A stretch of DNA of 64,000 nt from Streptococcus parasanguinis (GCF_016648855.1 NZ_JACLQU010000003.1:119385-183384), one strand, 5' to 3'. Shown: positions 39,574 to 49,740, counted from the first letter of the stretch. Made by a program: numbers and translations. The notes: generated by a model from the letters alone, not told the origin.

Positions 39574-40188
39574 TTAGGATACCAATTTTTCGTGGATGTT
39601 TTGATAAACAGGGTCAAAGATATCATTGACAAAGAAATGCCAGACGCCGATCAAGACAAAAAAGAGAAGGGCTGGCATATAGTAGCTAATGACGCCAAGT
39701 AGCGCGGTTCCAAGGATGAGCTTCAGAACCGGACGAATGTCCAGCAACATTCCGATCAAACTGAGTTTGATACTGTTGGTATAAGAGAGAGCAAAATGCA
39801 CTTGCAATTTCAAATAAACGGCGTAAGCTAGAGGCGCAACCAAGAGGAAAACCAGATTAAACAGGAGAACCAAAATTTGGAAGAAATTTAAGTGAGGAAT
39901 CTGGATCATGAGGTACATGCCATAGAAGAGGACTCCTTCAATGGCAAAGAAGGTGTAAAAGACTTGATTGGCTAGAACAAGATTTTCTTTGAAGAGTTCC
40001 CAAGCGCGTGACCAATGATAGTCTTTGTACTTCATGCCATTTTCTGCATAGAGGCTCATGATAGTGGTACTGGCCGGTCCTACTCCTAGAAGAATGCCCC
40101 CACAGATCGTCAAGACCCAAAAAATCCCTGTTACCAGCATAGCAACATAGACTCTCGTAAAAATGAACTCGATGATTTTCCCCATCAT
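39574..40188 (-). CDS. yesL: YesL family (DUF624) membrane protein
   Basis: 204 residues with five to six hydrophobic segments and the family start 'FIFTRVYVAMLVTGIFWVLTICGG', 'GPASTTIMSLYAE'. Function unknown; it accompanies YesMN systems and CUT1 sugar importers, suggesting a role in signalling or transport. First gene of the yesLMN operon. Confidence 0.85.
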   Translation of the reverse strand: MMGKIIEFIFTRVYVAMLVTGIFWVLTICGGILLGVGPASTTIMSLYAENGMKYKDYHWSRAWELFKENLVLANQVFYTFFAIEGVLFYGMYLMIQIPHLNFFQILVLLFNLVFLLVAPLAYAVYLKLQVHFALSYTNSIKLSLIGMLLDIRPVLKLILGTALLGVISYYMPALLFFVLIGVWHFFVNDIFDPVYQNIHEKLVS

Positions 40189-40215
40189 TCAGCCTCTTTT
40201 CCAATTAGTGATTCT

Positions 40216-40245
40216 ATTATATCATAAAAATAAAACGCTTTCCCA
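40216..40245 (-). promoter_or_regulatory. Promoter of yesLMN with possible cre
   Basis: The minus strand has an extended -10 TG-A-TATAAT (hexamer 40216-40221). Upstream, GGAAAGCGTTTTAT matches about 11 of 14 cre positions, so carbon repression is possible but weakly supported. Confidence 0.5.
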
Positions 40246-40305
40246 TATTTGCATTAGTAAATTGAAATATTGATTTTCATTTCCAAGATTCATTTTCATA
40301 AAAAA

Positions 40306-40341
40306 CTTAAAAAGGCTCTGGAGATCCCTCCAAAGCCTTTT
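40306..40341 (-). terminator. Terminator of the ngt operon
   Basis: AAAAGGCT pairs with AGCCTTTT around an inner GGAG/CTCC helix and a 4-nt loop, followed by T-rich sequence on the minus strand, just past the ngtS stop. Confidence 0.85.
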
Positions 40342-40356
40342 CACACGACCTATTTC

Positions 40357-41838
40357 TTATTTTTTAGAAGCAAGGTATTCGTCGTATTGTTTTTGCATTT
40401 CATCAAGCACTTTTTGGTAAGCACCTTCTGATTTCAATTTTTCAAGCATCTTAGGAACTTCTACTTCAGGATCCACAGTACCAGTATTGATAGCACCCGC
40501 GAATTGGTTCAAAGTATTTGTAAGAGCTGTGATTTCTGATTTCACTTTATCTGTGTTAAAGATGAAACCAAGTGCTGGAGATTCTTTTGCAGTTTCCAAG
40601 TCTTTCTTAGATTGTGCAATTTGTTCATCTGTTACGTTTTCGTTGATGTAAAGAATCCAGTTGTTACCAGTGTTCCATCCAGACATGTGAGTGTTTCCGT
40701 TGTAGCCATCCAAGACTTTGACACGGTTTTCTTTGCCGTCAACTTTTTCCCAGTTCTTGCCTTCTGGTCCATAAACAAGGCCGTTCAAGAGTTCTGGATT
40801 AGTGTTCAAAAGGTTCAACACTTCCATTGCTTTTTCTTTGTTCTTAGAGTTGTTTGAGATAACAAAGTTAGCTACTTGAGTGGTATTGTTCTTCTTGTAA
40901 AGTTCAGTAAATGGTTTGATGTCGATCTTACGGTTTGCTACACGAGAAAGCAAGCTGTTACCGTAGTCAGCTGGTCCTACTGTTTCTTCACGAACTAACC
41001 AAGTATCTTGAGAAAGGTCATAACCAGTATCGCTTGTTGCTACGTCTTTTGGAATGTATCCTGCTTCGTAGTATTTGTGAAGAGTCTTCAAGTTTTCTAC
41101 ATAACGAGGGATTGTGTAACGGTCCACGATCTTCGTAGTGTCACCTTTCAAGTCAACAACGAATGGAAGTCCATCAACAGCTACATAGTCGAAGTCATCT
41201 GAAGGTCCACCGTAGCTCTTGTTCATTGCAAATGGAACAACGTTTGGATCTTTTTCTTTAATGGCTTTCAAGACTGGTTCAAGAGAAGCATAGTCTTTGA
41301 CGTTTGAGATGTCGATACCATATTTTTCAACAAGTGGTCCGTTGAAGGCAAAGTTTTGAGAAGATGCAACGTTGGCTGCTACTGGAACAGCATAGATCTT
41401 GCCATTTACAGTGTTCCCTTTGATGTATGCTGGGTCAAGTGCTTTGTAAAGTTCTTTCCCTTCTTTCTTGTACAATTCTGTCAAGTCAGCATAGGCACCT
41501 TTTTGAGCATTGATAACGTAGTTGTTGGCAAAAGCAATATCATAGTTTTCACCAGATGAGATGATAACGTTCATTTTTTGTGCGTAGTCACCCCAACCAA
41601 GATATTGGATATCCAATTTTGCGCCAACTTTCTTTTCAATGATCTTGTTGGCATTTTCTAACAAGGTATCCAAGTTGTCTGGTTTGTCACCGATTTGGTA
41701 CATCTTGATGATTGGTTTACCATCTTCAGTTGTTGCTGATTTCTTGTTGTTACCTGTAAGGCTTCCACAAGCAGCAAGAGTAGCTCCAAGAGCAATGACA
41801 CTAGCAGATGCTAACGCGTATTTTTTCCAATTTTTCAT
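40357..41838 (-). CDS. ngtS: N-glycan ABC importer solute-binding lipoprotein (NgtS-like)
   Basis: 493 residues. A signal peptide with lipobox 'TLAAC' (lipidated Cys24), then a large SBP_bac_1-type domain beginning 'IIKMYQIGDKPDNLDTLLENANKII'. Size and sequence closely resemble NgtS of S. pneumoniae, which binds complex N-glycan fragments (identification from memory). It is third in the operon after two permeases, separated from them by a stable hairpin and its own AAAGGAG site, consistent with higher expression of the binding protein. No ATPase is encoded here; a shared ATPase such as MsmK would be needed. Confidence 0.9.
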   Translation of the reverse strand: MKNWKKYALASASVIALGATLAACGSLTGNNKKSATTEDGKPIIKMYQIGDKPDNLDTLLENANKIIEKKVGAKLDIQYLGWGDYAQKMNVIISSGENYDIAFANNYVINAQKGAYADLTELYKKEGKELYKALDPAYIKGNTVNGKIYAVPVAANVASSQNFAFNGPLVEKYGIDISNVKDYASLEPVLKAIKEKDPNVVPFAMNKSYGGPSDDFDYVAVDGLPFVVDLKGDTTKIVDRYTIPRYVENLKTLHKYYEAGYIPKDVATSDTGYDLSQDTWLVREETVGPADYGNSLLSRVANRKIDIKPFTELYKKNNTTQVANFVISNNSKNKEKAMEVLNLLNTNPELLNGLVYGPEGKNWEKVDGKENRVKVLDGYNGNTHMSGWNTGNNWILYINENVTDEQIAQSKKDLETAKESPALGFIFNTDKVKSEITALTNTLNQFAGAINTGTVDPEVEVPKMLEKLKSEGAYQKVLDEMQKQYDEYLASKK

Positions 41839-41885
41839 AAGAAAAATCTCCTTTATGTTATTTTCTTTTTAGACTAAGTTATGAG

Positions 41886-41908
41886 TTGAAAATCCTGTTG
41901 ATTTTCAA
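41886..41908 (-). other. Intercistronic stem-loop before ngtS
   Basis: A perfect 9-bp stem TTGAAAATC/GATTTTCAA with a 5-nt loop, and no T-run. Probably an mRNA stability or processing element between permease and binding-protein genes. Confidence 0.6.
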
Positions 41909-41917
41909 TGAACAATG

Positions 41918-42850
41918 TTATTCTTTCACACCACCGATGGTCAAGCCTTTTACAAAGTAGCGTTGGAAGAATGGATAGAGAATGGCGATTGGCACTGTTG
42001 CCACAACCACCATGGCCATACGTCCTGTTTCCCGTGGGATGGATTGTACAGCTCCTGCCAATTGGCCGGATACCCCGACATTTTTAGCGATGTAATCCAT
42101 ATTGTTTTGGATTTGCATCAAGAGGTATTGCAATGGGTAAAGGTTGTCACTCTTAATATAGAGAAGGGCGTTGAACCAGTCGTTCCAGAATCCTAAAGCG
42201 GTGAAGAGACTAATAGTCGCAATCCCTGGTAGAGAGAGTGGCAAGCAAATTTGGAAGAAAATCCGTGTTTCACTTGCCCCATCGATCCGAGCGGATTCAA
42301 GAATGGCTTCTGGAATGGTCCGTTTAAAGAAGGTCCGCATCAAGATGATGTTGAATGGGCTAAGCAACATTGGGATAATCAAAGCCCCGATGGTATCACC
42401 CAATTGCAAGAGTTGAGTGGTGACAATATAGCCCGGTACCAACCCTGCACTAAAGAGCATACTAAGGAGTGAAAATACGGTAAAGAACTTGCGGTATTTA
42501 AAGGTACTCCGTGAGATCGCATAAGCATAGGTTGTTGTGATAAAGACATTACATGCTGTCCCCACAATGGTCACAAACAAGGTAATGAAGAGGGCTTGCA
42601 AGATTTTGTCTTTGAACTGTACCAAGAAAAGGTAACCATCAAATCCAAATTTTGCCGGCCAGAATTGGAATCCATGGACTGCCAAACTTTGTTCGTCTGT
42701 CAAAGAGATCATGACAACGAAGATGAAGGGAAGTACACAGGTCAATCCGACTAAGGTCAACAACAAGGTAAAGAAGAAGTTGCTCTTCTTACTGAAAGAA
42801 TGGATCCCGACATTATCAATTTTTTCTTTTTGAATGGTTGATTTTTTCAT
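41918..42850 (-). CDS. ngtP2: Carbohydrate ABC permease NgtP2-like (LplC/YtcP type)
   Basis: 310 residues from the ATG at 42850, after GGAGG. Six membrane segments, with the EAA loop 'EAILESARIDGASETRIFFQICLPLSLPG'-type motif before the last helices. A CUT1 permease that works with the preceding permease and NgtS in uptake of oligosaccharides. Confidence 0.9.
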   Translation of the reverse strand: MKKSTIQKEKIDNVGIHSFSKKSNFFFTLLLTLVGLTCVLPFIFVVMISLTDEQSLAVHGFQFWPAKFGFDGYLFLVQFKDKILQALFITLFVTIVGTACNVFITTTYAYAISRSTFKYRKFFTVFSLLSMLFSAGLVPGYIVTTQLLQLGDTIGALIIPMLLSPFNIILMRTFFKRTIPEAILESARIDGASETRIFFQICLPLSLPGIATISLFTALGFWNDWFNALLYIKSDNLYPLQYLLMQIQNNMDYIAKNVGVSGQLAGAVQSIPRETGRMAMVVVATVPIAILYPFFQRYFVKGLTIGGVKE

Positions 42851-42863
42851 ACGATCCTCCTTT

Positions 42864-43793
42864 CTAGAAGAGAGCGGCATTCTTATCAATGCGACGGGCA
42901 ATGATATTTGAGATTAAAACAAGAACCAAACCGACTACCGATTGGTAAAGACCGGCTGCTGCTGTCATCCCGATATCCCCTGACTTGGTCAAACCGTTGT
43001 AGACATAAACATCAATAACGTTGGTCACACTATAGAGCGCTCCAGCATTATGCGGGATTTGGTAGAAGAGACCGAAGTCTGCGCGGAAGATATTTCCGAC
43101 TGCAAGAATGGTCAAGACCGTAATCAAGGAAGACAACTGAGGAATGGTGATGTTGCGAATGCGTTGCCACTTAGACGCACCATCCACGGTCGCTGCTTCA
43201 TAGTAAGTTGGGTCAATTCCCATGATGGTTGCATAGTACATGACACTACTATAACCAAAGCCTTTCCAGATTCCTAAGAAGAGGAGAAGCGCTGGCCAGA
43301 TCCACAATTCCGAATAGAAATTGATGGCTTTCATACCAAATGAAGCTAAGATGTGGTTGACCAATCCTTTGTCCACATTAAGGAAGGCATCGGTGAAGAA
43401 GCTGATGATAACCCATGATAGGAAGTATGGGAAGAGCATGGAGGTTTGAAGCACCTTGACCACTCTTTTTGATCTCAACTCACTAAAGATGATGGCGATC
43501 CCAACGGAAACAATCAATCCTAAGAAGATAAATCCTAAGTTGTACAAGACCGTGTTTCTTGTAATAATGTAGGCATCTTTGGAACTAAAGAGGAATTTGA
43601 AGTTGTCAAAGCCAACCCACTTACTCTTCATGACACTGTCGATGAAGCCCTCTCCTGTGATATGATAGTCCTTAAATGCTACGATATTCCCAAAAACCGG
43701 AATATAGAAGAATAAGATTAACCACGCTGCACCAGGTAAGACCATTAAAAGAAAAATGAAATTTTCTCTCAGAGTCCTTACAAACTTTTTCAT
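42864..43793 (-). CDS. ngtP1: Carbohydrate ABC permease NgtP1-like (LplB type)
   Basis: 309 residues with six membrane segments and the EAA-loop 'YYEAATVDGASKWQRIRNITIPQL'. First gene of the three-gene importer operon, with AAAGGGGG before the ATG. The promoter carries a near-perfect cre site, so expression should fall when glucose is available. Confidence 0.9.
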   Translation of the reverse strand: MKKFVRTLRENFIFLLMVLPGAAWLILFFYIPVFGNIVAFKDYHITGEGFIDSVMKSKWVGFDNFKFLFSSKDAYIITRNTVLYNLGFIFLGLIVSVGIAIIFSELRSKRVVKVLQTSMLFPYFLSWVIISFFTDAFLNVDKGLVNHILASFGMKAINFYSELWIWPALLLFLGIWKGFGYSSVMYYATIMGIDPTYYEAATVDGASKWQRIRNITIPQLSSLITVLTILAVGNIFRADFGLFYQIPHNAGALYSVTNVIDVYVYNGLTKSGDIGMTAAAGLYQSVVGLVLVLISNIIARRIDKNAALF

Positions 43794-43831
43794 TTAACTC
43801 CCCCCTTTGAGCCTTGAGCGTGTTTTTGCTT

Positions 43832-43845
43832 TGGTAGCGTTTACA
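43832..43845 (-). promoter_or_regulatory. CcpA cre site of the ngt operon
   Basis: The minus strand reads TGTAAACGCTACCA, 13 of 14 cre positions. It lies immediately downstream of the -10, where CcpA would block initiation. Confidence 0.8.
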
Positions 43846-43851
43846 ATACTT

Positions 43852-43880
43852 ATTATAAGATAGGCATTTTCTCTTTTCAA
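43852..43880 (-). promoter_or_regulatory. Promoter of the ngt operon
   Basis: Minus strand: TTGAAA (43875-43880), 17-bp spacer, TATAAT (43852-43857). Confidence 0.85.
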
Positions 43881-43934
43881 ACTCCTAATTATAGAAAAAA
43901 TTCTACAAATTTATGACATAGCTTTAAAAATGGA

Positions 43935-43980
43935 TAAAAAAGGAGAAGAAATGTCTCCATTCATAGGACATCCTTCTCCT
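43935..43980 (-). terminator. Terminator of the GH125-GH38-ROK-GH20C operon
   Basis: AGGAGAAG/CTTCTCCT with an inner ATGTC/GACAT helix is followed by T6 on the minus strand. Confidence 0.85.
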
Positions 43981-44017
43981 CCTTCAACATCATTGTCTTG
44001 AAACACAAGGCTTTCTA

Positions 44018-45898
44018 TTAGGTCGTATAGATGGTTGAGGCTGTTGCAATGGTATGCCATTGATTAGCTGTTGTAGCTGCGAAGTCCTTATCTCCGTAGA
44101 AATCATTAAATGGCAAGATGTCTACTTCTAGTTCATCGATTCGTGAGATGGAACCAGTTAGATAGTCCTCCATACGGCTTTCAGCGCGCTTGATCCGTTG
44201 CAAGAGGCCTCCCATACGAATATCCACTGTATCCAAGCCAAAGACCTTGTTTTCTTTCAGCCATTGTTGGCTAAAGAGCTTGTGGAAGGTTTCAATCTGG
44301 CTTCTTAATTTTGGTAATTCTTCTCGAGCAATTTGTTGCAAGCTCTCTTTATCACCTGTTTGATAGGCTTGACGAATGCGTCGCCCCACATCAACCTTGC
44401 CACTTAAAATAGCATTCAACTGAGCCTGAGTTTCGAAAAGATAAGCGTAGACTCCAGCTTTTTCTTTAATGTCAGAAAGGGTCTCAGCAGCCTTAGCAAA
44501 GTGGGGCTTGTCCTGTTCAGGAGTCATGTGCTTATCAAGAATTGGGCAAAGAACATCCTGGTAAAAGACATAGCGGTTGGGGTTGATGCCACTGAGATTG
44601 TCTGGTAGGTCTGGCAAGAGATTGGCTAGGTCAAGTTGCATGAAATCTTCAACCGATAGACCTGTAGTGGTCTTGAAGTGAGCAGACAAGCGCTCTAAAT
44701 CATTGCGATAACTGAGTTCTGCCCAGATTTGTAGACTTGGCAGAATAGAGAACTGAGCTGTTTCGCCACCATTATCTCCCCAACCCGTCACAATGACTTC
44801 CTTGATCTGATTGGCATGGCAGGCTTTGTTAGCTTCGACAGCGATGAGACGACTGAAATGGTTGTGTGGTGTGAAACCAATCCACTTCCAAGCACCACCT
44901 GCAAAGGCAATATCCTGGCTAATCTTGTGGTGATTACCGAAGTTACGGTTGTATTTTTCTTCGCTATCCTGATAATAATCCCAGTAAACCAAGGTCACAC
45001 GGTCTTTGAGACGATCAAGATAAACACGAGTTTCTTCTGGAATTTCGACATCACGGTCGTACTGGCCATCTGCTGACATGAGTTTGAAGAACATATCGCT
45101 CCACATCTGGCAGTGGAAACCATACTTGTCTGCAATATCCAGCACGCGCTCCAAATGTTGACACATGAGGAGGCTACGGTCCACAACACCGTTTAAGATG
45201 AGATAGCGTCCCAAACCAACCAAGTGAGCTTCGTCCATCCCGATATTGACCTTGCGTGTTTGTAGTTTAGACAGAGTAGCAAACATGCCGTCGATTAGGT
45301 CGTAAACTTTTTCTTCGCCGATGAGGAGAATGTCCTCTACATCACGAAGTTGCTGGACTTCTTTGACACCCCATTTGACAAAGGCTGATAAGTGAGCCAA
45401 GGTCTGGATACATGGTACAAAGGTCATATCAAACTGCTGGGCGTAAGCTTCGATTTCCTGTAATTCTTCAGCTGAGTATGCTCCACGGAAATAGCCAAAG
45501 TAAGGTTGCCCTTCAATCTGATAGGTGTCTTCCATGTAGAGCTCAAAGGTTGAATAACCCATCAGAGCCAAGACTTCAATCATCTGCTTGGCAGATGCAA
45601 CATTTAGAACTGCATTTCGCGAACAGTCAGCCATGTAGGCTAAATCTTCATAAGCCGCTTGTTCTTCAATCTCTACCTTGTCACCTTCTGCTAATGCTGT
45701 TGCGAGAATCGATAAGGCACGATAAATCTGATGAGGTTTGCGATAAGTCAATTGATATTCTCCACCCTCACCCTTGATAGAGATAGAGGCTTGGTCAGAC
45801 TGAGCGACTGCCACTTCTACATCTGGTAGAGAAATGTAACTTTTTAATACTTCGATAGATTGAGCTTGTTTGGGACTAAGTCCTGTAAAACTTACCAT
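44018..45898 (-). CDS. Beta-N-acetylhexosaminidase, GH20C type
   Basis: 626 residues, no signal peptide, hence cytoplasmic. GH20 barrel with the catalytic Asp222-Glu223 pair in '[12 protein letters not shown]', and '[17 protein letters not shown]' at the start of the barrel. It resembles the intracellular GH20C of S. pneumoniae, which removes terminal GlcNAc/GalNAc. Overlaps the ROK gene by 7 bp. It would trim imported glycans. Confidence 0.92.
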   Translation of the reverse strand: MVSFTGLSPKQAQSIEVLKSYISLPDVEVAVAQSDQASISIKGEGGEYQLTYRKPHQIYRALSILATALAEGDKVEIEEQAAYEDLAYMADCSRNAVLNVASAKQMIEVLALMGYSTFELYMEDTYQIEGQPYFGYFRGAYSAEELQEIEAYAQQFDMTFVPCIQTLAHLSAFVKWGVKEVQQLRDVEDILLIGEEKVYDLIDGMFATLSKLQTRKVNIGMDEAHLVGLGRYLILNGVVDRSLLMCQHLERVLDIADKYGFHCQMWSDMFFKLMSADGQYDRDVEIPEETRVYLDRLKDRVTLVYWDYYQDSEEKYNRNFGNHHKISQDIAFAGGAWKWIGFTPHNHFSRLIAVEANKACHANQIKEVIVTGWGDNGGETAQFSILPSLQIWAELSYRNDLERLSAHFKTTTGLSVEDFMQLDLANLLPDLPDNLSGINPNRYVFYQDVLCPILDKHMTPEQDKPHFAKAAETLSDIKEKAGVYAYLFETQAQLNAILSGKVDVGRRIRQAYQTGDKESLQQIAREELPKLRSQIETFHKLFSQQWLKENKVFGLDTVDIRMGGLLQRIKRAESRMEDYLTGSISRIDELEVDILPFNDFYGDKDFAATTANQWHTIATASTIYTT

Positions 45899-46761
45899 TG
45901 GTTTTCCTCCTGTAACCAGTTGACAAGGGCACCGTAGAGATTGGCATCTGCGTGATAGGTGCAGGCTTGGATGACTGGAGCGATTGTATATTCTTCATAG
46001 GTTTCGACAAAAGTGTCTACTGCTTTTTGAACCCCTTTGATAAAATCTGGATTCTGACTGATAGAGCCACCTAGGCTAATCACATCTGGATCAATCAGGT
46101 ACTGGATATTGAGCAATCCTTGAGCTAGGTTACGATTCATGCGCTCAATGGCTTCTTGACAGAGAGCATTTCCTGCTGCAGCCTCTTGGTAAACCTTGCG
46201 GCCATCCCAGTCAGACTGACCTGATTTTTCAATCACATAACGAACCATGTTTCCCGTAGAAGCTAGTAACGACCAGTTGTTGAGTCTTTCTGCAGGCTCG
46301 ATAGTTGTCATATAACCAAACTCTCCACCCAAACCATGACGACCTCGGTGAAGTTTTCCATTGATAATCATAGCGCCACCGATTCCTGTCCCAATCACGA
46401 CACAGGCTGCATTTTCAATCTCAGGATGAGCTAGCAGTTCACTGAGTCCAACACAGTTGGCATCATTTTCTAGGTGGACAGGAAGCTTATGATGAGCAAG
46501 GGCCTCATACCATGAAAAACCATGAATGTAAGGAATGGCACTGATTCCCTCAATCACCCCAGTTTCTTGATTAACGGCTCCTGGCACACTCATGGCAATC
46601 CCACGGTAGTCACGTTCTGACAATCGCTGGTCCAACCAAGCCAACAAATCTTCTAAAGTTTCTGGAGTTGGGGTGCTGGCCTTATCTAAAATCTTTCCAT
46701 CCGGAGTGAGACTAGCAAACTTAATCCCAGTCCCTCCGATATCAATCGTTGCAATGGTCAT
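45892..46761 (-). CDS. ROK-family sugar kinase
   Basis: 289 residues: N-terminal phosphate loop '[12 protein letters not shown]', substrate region '[16 protein letters not shown]' and '[29 protein letters not shown]'. The usual ROK zinc Cys cluster (CGxxGCxE) is absent. No DNA-binding domain, so an enzyme and not a repressor. It probably phosphorylates a released mannose or hexosamine (inference from the glycosidase context). Confidence 0.88.
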   Translation of the reverse strand: MTIATIDIGGTGIKFASLTPDGKILDKASTPTPETLEDLLAWLDQRLSERDYRGIAMSVPGAVNQETGVIEGISAIPYIHGFSWYEALAHHKLPVHLENDANCVGLSELLAHPEIENAACVVIGTGIGGAMIINGKLHRGRHGLGGEFGYMTTIEPAERLNNWSLLASTGNMVRYVIEKSGQSDWDGRKVYQEAAAGNALCQEAIERMNRNLAQGLLNIQYLIDPDVISLGGSISQNPDFIKGVQKAVDTFVETYEEYTIAPVIQACTYHADANLYGALVNWLQEENQW

Positions 46762-46773
46762 TGCTTTTACCTG

Positions 46774-46817
46774 TAAAAAGGAGCGAGTCAGCAGTTGGTT
46801 CTTACTTTTTCGCTCCT
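46774..46817 (-). other. Terminator-like hairpin between GH38 and ROK genes
   Basis: AGGAGCGA (46779-46786) pairs with TCGCTCCT (46810-46817), and the minus strand continues TTTTTAC. The loop of 23 nt is long. It could give partial termination within the operon. Confidence 0.5.
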
Positions 46818-46851
46818 CCTTTCCTTTTATTGTTTCTTCAGCTGCAACCAG

Positions 46852-49497
46852 CTATACTTCTTCTTTTTTAATCCATTCTGTCCGGATTTCTTGCGGTGCC
46901 AATAAGCCTGTATGAACCGGATACGGTTGTTCTAGAAGATCGACAACCGTTTGTTGTCCTTCTGACACTCGCACATTTTCTTGGCTCATGTTGTAATAGC
47001 GAAGGATGTAACCTTCTTCATTTTCTGCTACCTTAAAGGCTGTTGGACAAACCTGAGGATGCGTCAAGGCTGTATGCTTGAGTAAGCTACCAGACGCTGC
47101 TACACTTCCTTCTTGTTTTTCAACTTGAAGGCTGGTCATCGGTGTCTGCAAAGCTTTCGCTCGGCGATAAGCAGAGAAGCGCCCCTGAGCTTGATGGCAT
47201 TCTACTGCATATTCAACCTCAAAGTTCCGCAAACATTGTGCTTCTGGTGTTGGGAAATAGCCCCAGTCACCAAGTTCACCGGAAGCACGGAGAAGTGTTA
47301 CAGCTATCGTATCGTCTCCTAGGATTTCGTATTCATGCAATCCTTTATTGGCCACTGTTACCCCTTTGACGTCATCATACAAGCTGACGAAAGCTTGCTG
47401 GTGTTGGGGATTTTCAGGATTTTCCCAAGAAGCAGCCGGTTTATTTGGCCGTGTCACAACTTCATAGATACTTTCAGAATCGTTGCTTGGACGTGTATTG
47501 TGAGTCTTGACCAAAAGACGGATACGGTGATCCTTAGCTGTATTGGTGAAGCGCGTCTTGAAGCGAATTTGTGGGTCATCCACAAAGATGGTCATCTCCG
47601 TTTCAAGAGGGATGGTTGTCAGCTCTTCTGAGCGACTTGCCTTGCGGTTCATAAACTCGATAATGCCTCTTTGCTCCGCATCCAATTGTTCATCCGCGCT
47701 AACCGGGATCGTCAAGTCATGCTTGAGCAAGATTTTGGCATAGCGAGCATTGTTTTCCAAGACCTCATAAGCTGTTAACTCCGCATAGATCGGTTCGGTT
47801 CCTTTTGGTTGGAAGTAGATATATTCATTTCCAATATCACCACGATCTTCAAAGCGAAGGAAATCCTCATAAGCCTCATTGGTCGTTTTGTCGTAAAGGG
47901 TCAAGCCATCATCGATACTAAGGGTTACAAATGGCGTATCGATCACCCCATTCTGGAACAGACCATCATGATGAGGTGCTTTGCCTTCCAAGAGCTGGAA
48001 GGTCGTCCAAGAAAGAGGCGCTAGGTGAACCGGAACCGTCACGCGCACTTGACGCGCAATATAGGGTTGGCGGAATTTATCCTTAGGCAGGGTATAGCCA
48101 AAGCTTGCTCCCAAGTCCTCAATCTCTGCTTCTACAAGATGCCCATCTAAATCTTCTACGTGGTAGTCCGGCAAGGTCAAAGCGGCCATTTTCTTGAAGC
48201 CTTCTGTCGGATGCAATTCCTTAAACGGACAAACTGCTACATCGACAATCGTGCTGACGGTGTCCACCTTATTGTGCAAGCCAGTATTGATGACCGTAAA
48301 GAGGTGCTCACTCTGGGCTTTTTGAGTTGCTAGTTTGCCTTTCCATTCGTTGAGAAGGTTGGTCTTGACAAAGTTTCCAACTTGGTTGACCTTGGCAAAA
48401 CGAACTTCCATCTCACGGTGAACATCATCTATGCTACATCCACAAATACTATCGTGTGGCGCATTTTGTAAGAGTGTCTTCCAAGCATAGGTCAATTGAT
48501 CCTTGTGGTTGTGCCCACCAGTAATGATGGTCAAAGGTTCCACCACTTGCTCGAGCAAGTTGCTGTTTTCTTGGAAGGCTTGTTTGAGGTAAATACGTGA
48601 AGAAGATGTATTAGCAAGAGTGTACCAACCATCTGTTTCCTGACTGGTCAATTCTCCCGTAACCGTTGATAATTGTTCAGGAAGTGCACTTTCCACTGCT
48701 TGCACATATTCATCAAAGGAGCTATGAATAAAGGTCACGTCAGGGAAGAGCTCATTGGCCACGCGAATAGCTTCACTCAAGTTTCGTTGAACCGGTTGGT
48801 GGTCGCAGCCGTTCATCATTAACCATTGGTTGGTTGAGGCATAGTCGCGAACATCTGCCAATTTTTGTTTCCAGAAAGCCAAAGCTTCATCTTTATCCAC
48901 TGGAATTTCGTTCCCGTTACTGTACCAGTTGGCAAAAAGAATACCGAGTACACGACTCCCATCCGCCCCTTGCCAGTACATTTCAGAAAATTGAGAGGTA
49001 AATTGCTCATCTCCAAGAACTTGGTTGTCAAATCCGATTGGTTTGACCCCACGCCCAAAGGCCGCTACGTGAATCCCTGATTTTTGAAGGATTTGAGGAG
49101 CCTGCCCCATATTTCCAAAGGTATCTGGGAAGTAACCAATTTGAGTAGATTTGCCCCATTTGGCACATTCTGCTTGTCCAATCAAGGTATTGCGAACATT
49201 GGCTTCACTGGAAATCAAGTAATCATCCTGCAAGATATAGAAAGGACCAATCTTGAGCTTGCCTTCGTCGATATAACGCTGCACCTTGTCGCGATTTTCA
49301 GGGCGAATTTCTAAATAGTCGTCAAGGACAATGGTTTGGCCATCCAAGTGGAAGCTTTTGAATTCAGGATCATTTTCAAAAAGATCAAACAGATTGTCAA
49401 ACAGTTCCACCAATTGCATGCGGTGGCTTTCAAAAGGTAGATACCACTCACGATCCCAGTGGCTGTGAGAGATGATATGTACAACAACATTTTCCAT
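46852..49497 (-). CDS. Alpha-mannosidase, GH38
   Basis: 881 residues. GH38 signatures: metal-binding 'HSHWDREWYLPFE' at residues 11-23, nucleophile region 'GYFPDTFGNMGQAPQIL', and 'NAPHDSICGCSIDDVHREM' with further metal ligands. C-terminal beta-sandwich domains. No signal peptide, so intracellular. It resembles the pneumococcal GH38 that cleaves alpha-1,3-mannose from N-glycan cores. Second gene of the operon, after the BOX-containing gap. Confidence 0.94.
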   Translation of the reverse strand: MENVVVHIISHSHWDREWYLPFESHRMQLVELFDNLFDLFENDPEFKSFHLDGQTIVLDDYLEIRPENRDKVQRYIDEGKLKIGPFYILQDDYLISSEANVRNTLIGQAECAKWGKSTQIGYFPDTFGNMGQAPQILQKSGIHVAAFGRGVKPIGFDNQVLGDEQFTSQFSEMYWQGADGSRVLGILFANWYSNGNEIPVDKDEALAFWKQKLADVRDYASTNQWLMMNGCDHQPVQRNLSEAIRVANELFPDVTFIHSSFDEYVQAVESALPEQLSTVTGELTSQETDGWYTLANTSSSRIYLKQAFQENSNLLEQVVEPLTIITGGHNHKDQLTYAWKTLLQNAPHDSICGCSIDDVHREMEVRFAKVNQVGNFVKTNLLNEWKGKLATQKAQSEHLFTVINTGLHNKVDTVSTIVDVAVCPFKELHPTEGFKKMAALTLPDYHVEDLDGHLVEAEIEDLGASFGYTLPKDKFRQPYIARQVRVTVPVHLAPLSWTTFQLLEGKAPHHDGLFQNGVIDTPFVTLSIDDGLTLYDKTTNEAYEDFLRFEDRGDIGNEYIYFQPKGTEPIYAELTAYEVLENNARYAKILLKHDLTIPVSADEQLDAEQRGIIEFMNRKASRSEELTTIPLETEMTIFVDDPQIRFKTRFTNTAKDHRIRLLVKTHNTRPSNDSESIYEVVTRPNKPAASWENPENPQHQQAFVSLYDDVKGVTVANKGLHEYEILGDDTIAVTLLRASGELGDWGYFPTPEAQCLRNFEVEYAVECHQAQGRFSAYRRAKALQTPMTSLQVEKQEGSVAASGSLLKHTALTHPQVCPTAFKVAENEEGYILRYYNMSQENVRVSEGQQTVVDLLEQPYPVHTGLLAPQEIRTEWIKKEEV

Positions 49498-49587
49498 GAG
49501 TAAAACCTCATTCTAACTTAAATTTTTAATGTTTTAAATATAAACTTGTGATTCTAACAAGAATCAGTGAAGCTAAAGCGTGCTCCT

Positions 49588-49740
49588 TATACTCAATGAA
49601 AATCAAAGAGCAAACTAGGAAGCTAGCCGCAGGTTGCTCAAAGCACTGCTTTGAGGTTGTAGATAGAACTGACGAAGTCAGTAACATATATACGGCAAGG
49701 CGAAGCTGACGTGGTTTGAAGAGATTTTCAAAGAGTATTA
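49588..49740 (+). repeat. BOX repeat element (boxA-boxB-boxC)
   Basis: About 150 bp beginning TATACTCAATGAAAATC and ending near GAGATTTTCAAAGAGTAT. It has the internal boxB palindrome-like segment (AACTGACGAAGTCAGT) and a boxC part with 'GGCAAGGCGAAGCTGACG'. I recognise this as the BOX element of S. pneumoniae and relatives. Its right end runs into the last codon of the GH125 gene. Confidence 0.92.
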
